Of a stretch of 12,960 nt of DNA, positions 12,132 through 12,960 are shown piece by piece (positions within the stretch are counted from its first letter, which is position 1; the number at the start of each line of letters is the position of its first letter). Both the position numbers and the translations under genes were made by a program. A model generated the notes under the pieces. The model worked only from the letters and a program-made list of their open reading frames with translations. It was not told the DNA's origin and made no database searches. Location of the stretch: NCBI GenBank assembly GCA_946482495.1, contig CAMLRV010000039.1:1-12960 (forward strand), given 5' to 3'. Source of the DNA: an uncultured Flavobacteriia bacterium (GTDB lineage: Bacteria > Bacteroidota > Bacteroidia > Flavobacteriales > Flavobacteriaceae).

Positions 12132-12960
12132 ATGACAGAAGGGAATTTTGTAGACTACGTAAAAATATATGTGGCATCTGGTAAAGGAGGAAAAGGTTCT
12201 TCTCACTTACACAGAGAAAAATTTATTGAAAAAGGTGGTCCAGATGGTGGAGATGGTGGTCGTGGAGGTCATGTTATTATAAAAGGAAGTAAAAACTTGT
12301 GGACGTTATTCCACTTAAAGTTTTTGCGTCACGTAAAATCTGGTCACGGTGGTGATGGTGGTAGCAGTAGAAGTACAGGTCATGACGGTGAAGATAAATT
12401 TATTGAAGTACCATTAGGAACTGTAGTAAAAGACAAAGAAACTGGTGAAGTTTTATTCGAAATTACAGAAGATGGCGAAACTAGAATTTTAGCTCGTGGA
12501 GGAAAAGGTGGTTTAGGGAACTGGCATTTTAGAAGTGCAACGAATCAAACACCTCGTTATGCACAACCTGGAATACCTGGTGAAGAGGTTGATGTAATTT
12601 TAGAATTGAAAGTTCTCGCAGATGTTGGTTTAGTTGGGTTTCCTAATGCTGGAAAATCGACTTTATTATCGGTATTAACTTCGGCAAAACCAAAAATTGC
12701 AGATTATCCATTTACAACTTTAAAACCAAATTTGGGAATTGTAGCGTACCGAGATTTTCAATCCTTTGTAATTGCTGATATTCCTGGAATTATTGAAGGT
12801 GCTGCTGAAGGAAAAGGTTTAGGTCATTATTTCCTACGACATATTGAAAGAAATTCAACCTTGTTGTTTTTGGTGCCTGCCGATGCGGATGATATTAAAA
12901 AAGAATACGAGATTTTATTAGACGAATTACGTCGTTACAATCCGGAGATGTTGGATAAAG
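12132..12960 (+). CDS. obg: GTPase Obg/CgtA, N-terminal part (3' truncated by window edge)
   Basis: Obg is a ribosome-associated GTPase essential for large-subunit assembly and stress control. The first 276 codons are present. The glycine-rich Obg fold spans about 1-160 ([34 protein letters not shown]). The G domain follows, with G1 GFPNAGKST (169-177), the G2 Thr region [10 protein letters not shown] and G3 DIPG (216-219). The ATG at 12132 starts the conserved N-terminus and needs no alternative. The frame is open at the window end; the G4 and G5 motifs lie beyond it. Obg next to adk is a common flavobacterial arrangement in my knowledge. Confidence 0.97.
   Translation, partial: MTEGNFVDYVKIYVASGKGGKGSSHLHREKFIEKGGPDGGDGGRGGHVIIKGSKNLWTLFHLKFLRHVKSGHGGDGGSSRSTGHDGEDKFIEVPLGTVVKDKETGEVLFEITEDGETRILARGGKGGLGNWHFRSATNQTPRYAQPGIPGEEVDVILELKVLADVGLVGFPNAGKSTLLSVLTSAKPKIADYPFTTLKPNLGIVAYRDFQSFVIADIPGIIEGAAEGKGLGHYFLRHIERNSTLLFLVPADADDIKKEYEILLDELRRYNPEMLDK

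Overview
The window looks like a chromosomal segment of a Flavobacterium-like member of the Bacteroidetes. The DNA is very AT-rich. Several promoters fit the phylum's TTG-N19/20-TAnnTTTG pattern (for example upstream of purK), and purine genes (purE, purK) sit near adk and obg. Start sites lack clear Shine-Dalgarno sequences, as is usual in this phylum. These are family-level inferences; the sequence alone does not fix the species.

Region 1 (1-1467) is regulatory: the 3' end of a sensor histidine kinase, a LytTR-type response regulator 2 bp downstream, and a Rho-independent terminator. Region 2 (about 1468-5133) is the accessory part. A 336-bp intergenic stretch carries a direct repeat with 21-bp spacing, a plausible LytTR site. 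It is followed by six same-strand genes: a small protein resembling the 'putative adhesin' Stv type with HG and SAC motifs, three divergent DUF2589-type paralogues, a 65-aa zinc-ribbon protein, and a membrane-anchored GH25 lysozyme. The first two genes are each preceded by a copy of a ~47-bp repeated leader. A strong terminator lies between the first and second DUF2589 genes.

Region 3 (5134-9991, minus strand) is housekeeping: an M3 metallo-oligopeptidase whose stop codon abuts the lysozyme stop, purE, a small two-helix membrane protein, purK and a 177-aa helical protein. Between the M3 gene and purE, on the opposite strand, a good promoter and a terminator frame a candidate ~105-nt small RNA. 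Region 4 (10055-12960, plus strand) holds adk, a CNNM/CBS-domain transporter-like protein, a terminator, and the first 276 codons of obg.

The most interesting unit is region 2. I infer a two-component-controlled operon combining a wall-degrading enzyme, a set of uncharacterised paralogues that differ mainly in a low-complexity insert, and a possible clan CD-like protein. The small RNA candidate is the second point of interest. Function of the DUF2589 cluster cannot be assigned from sequence.
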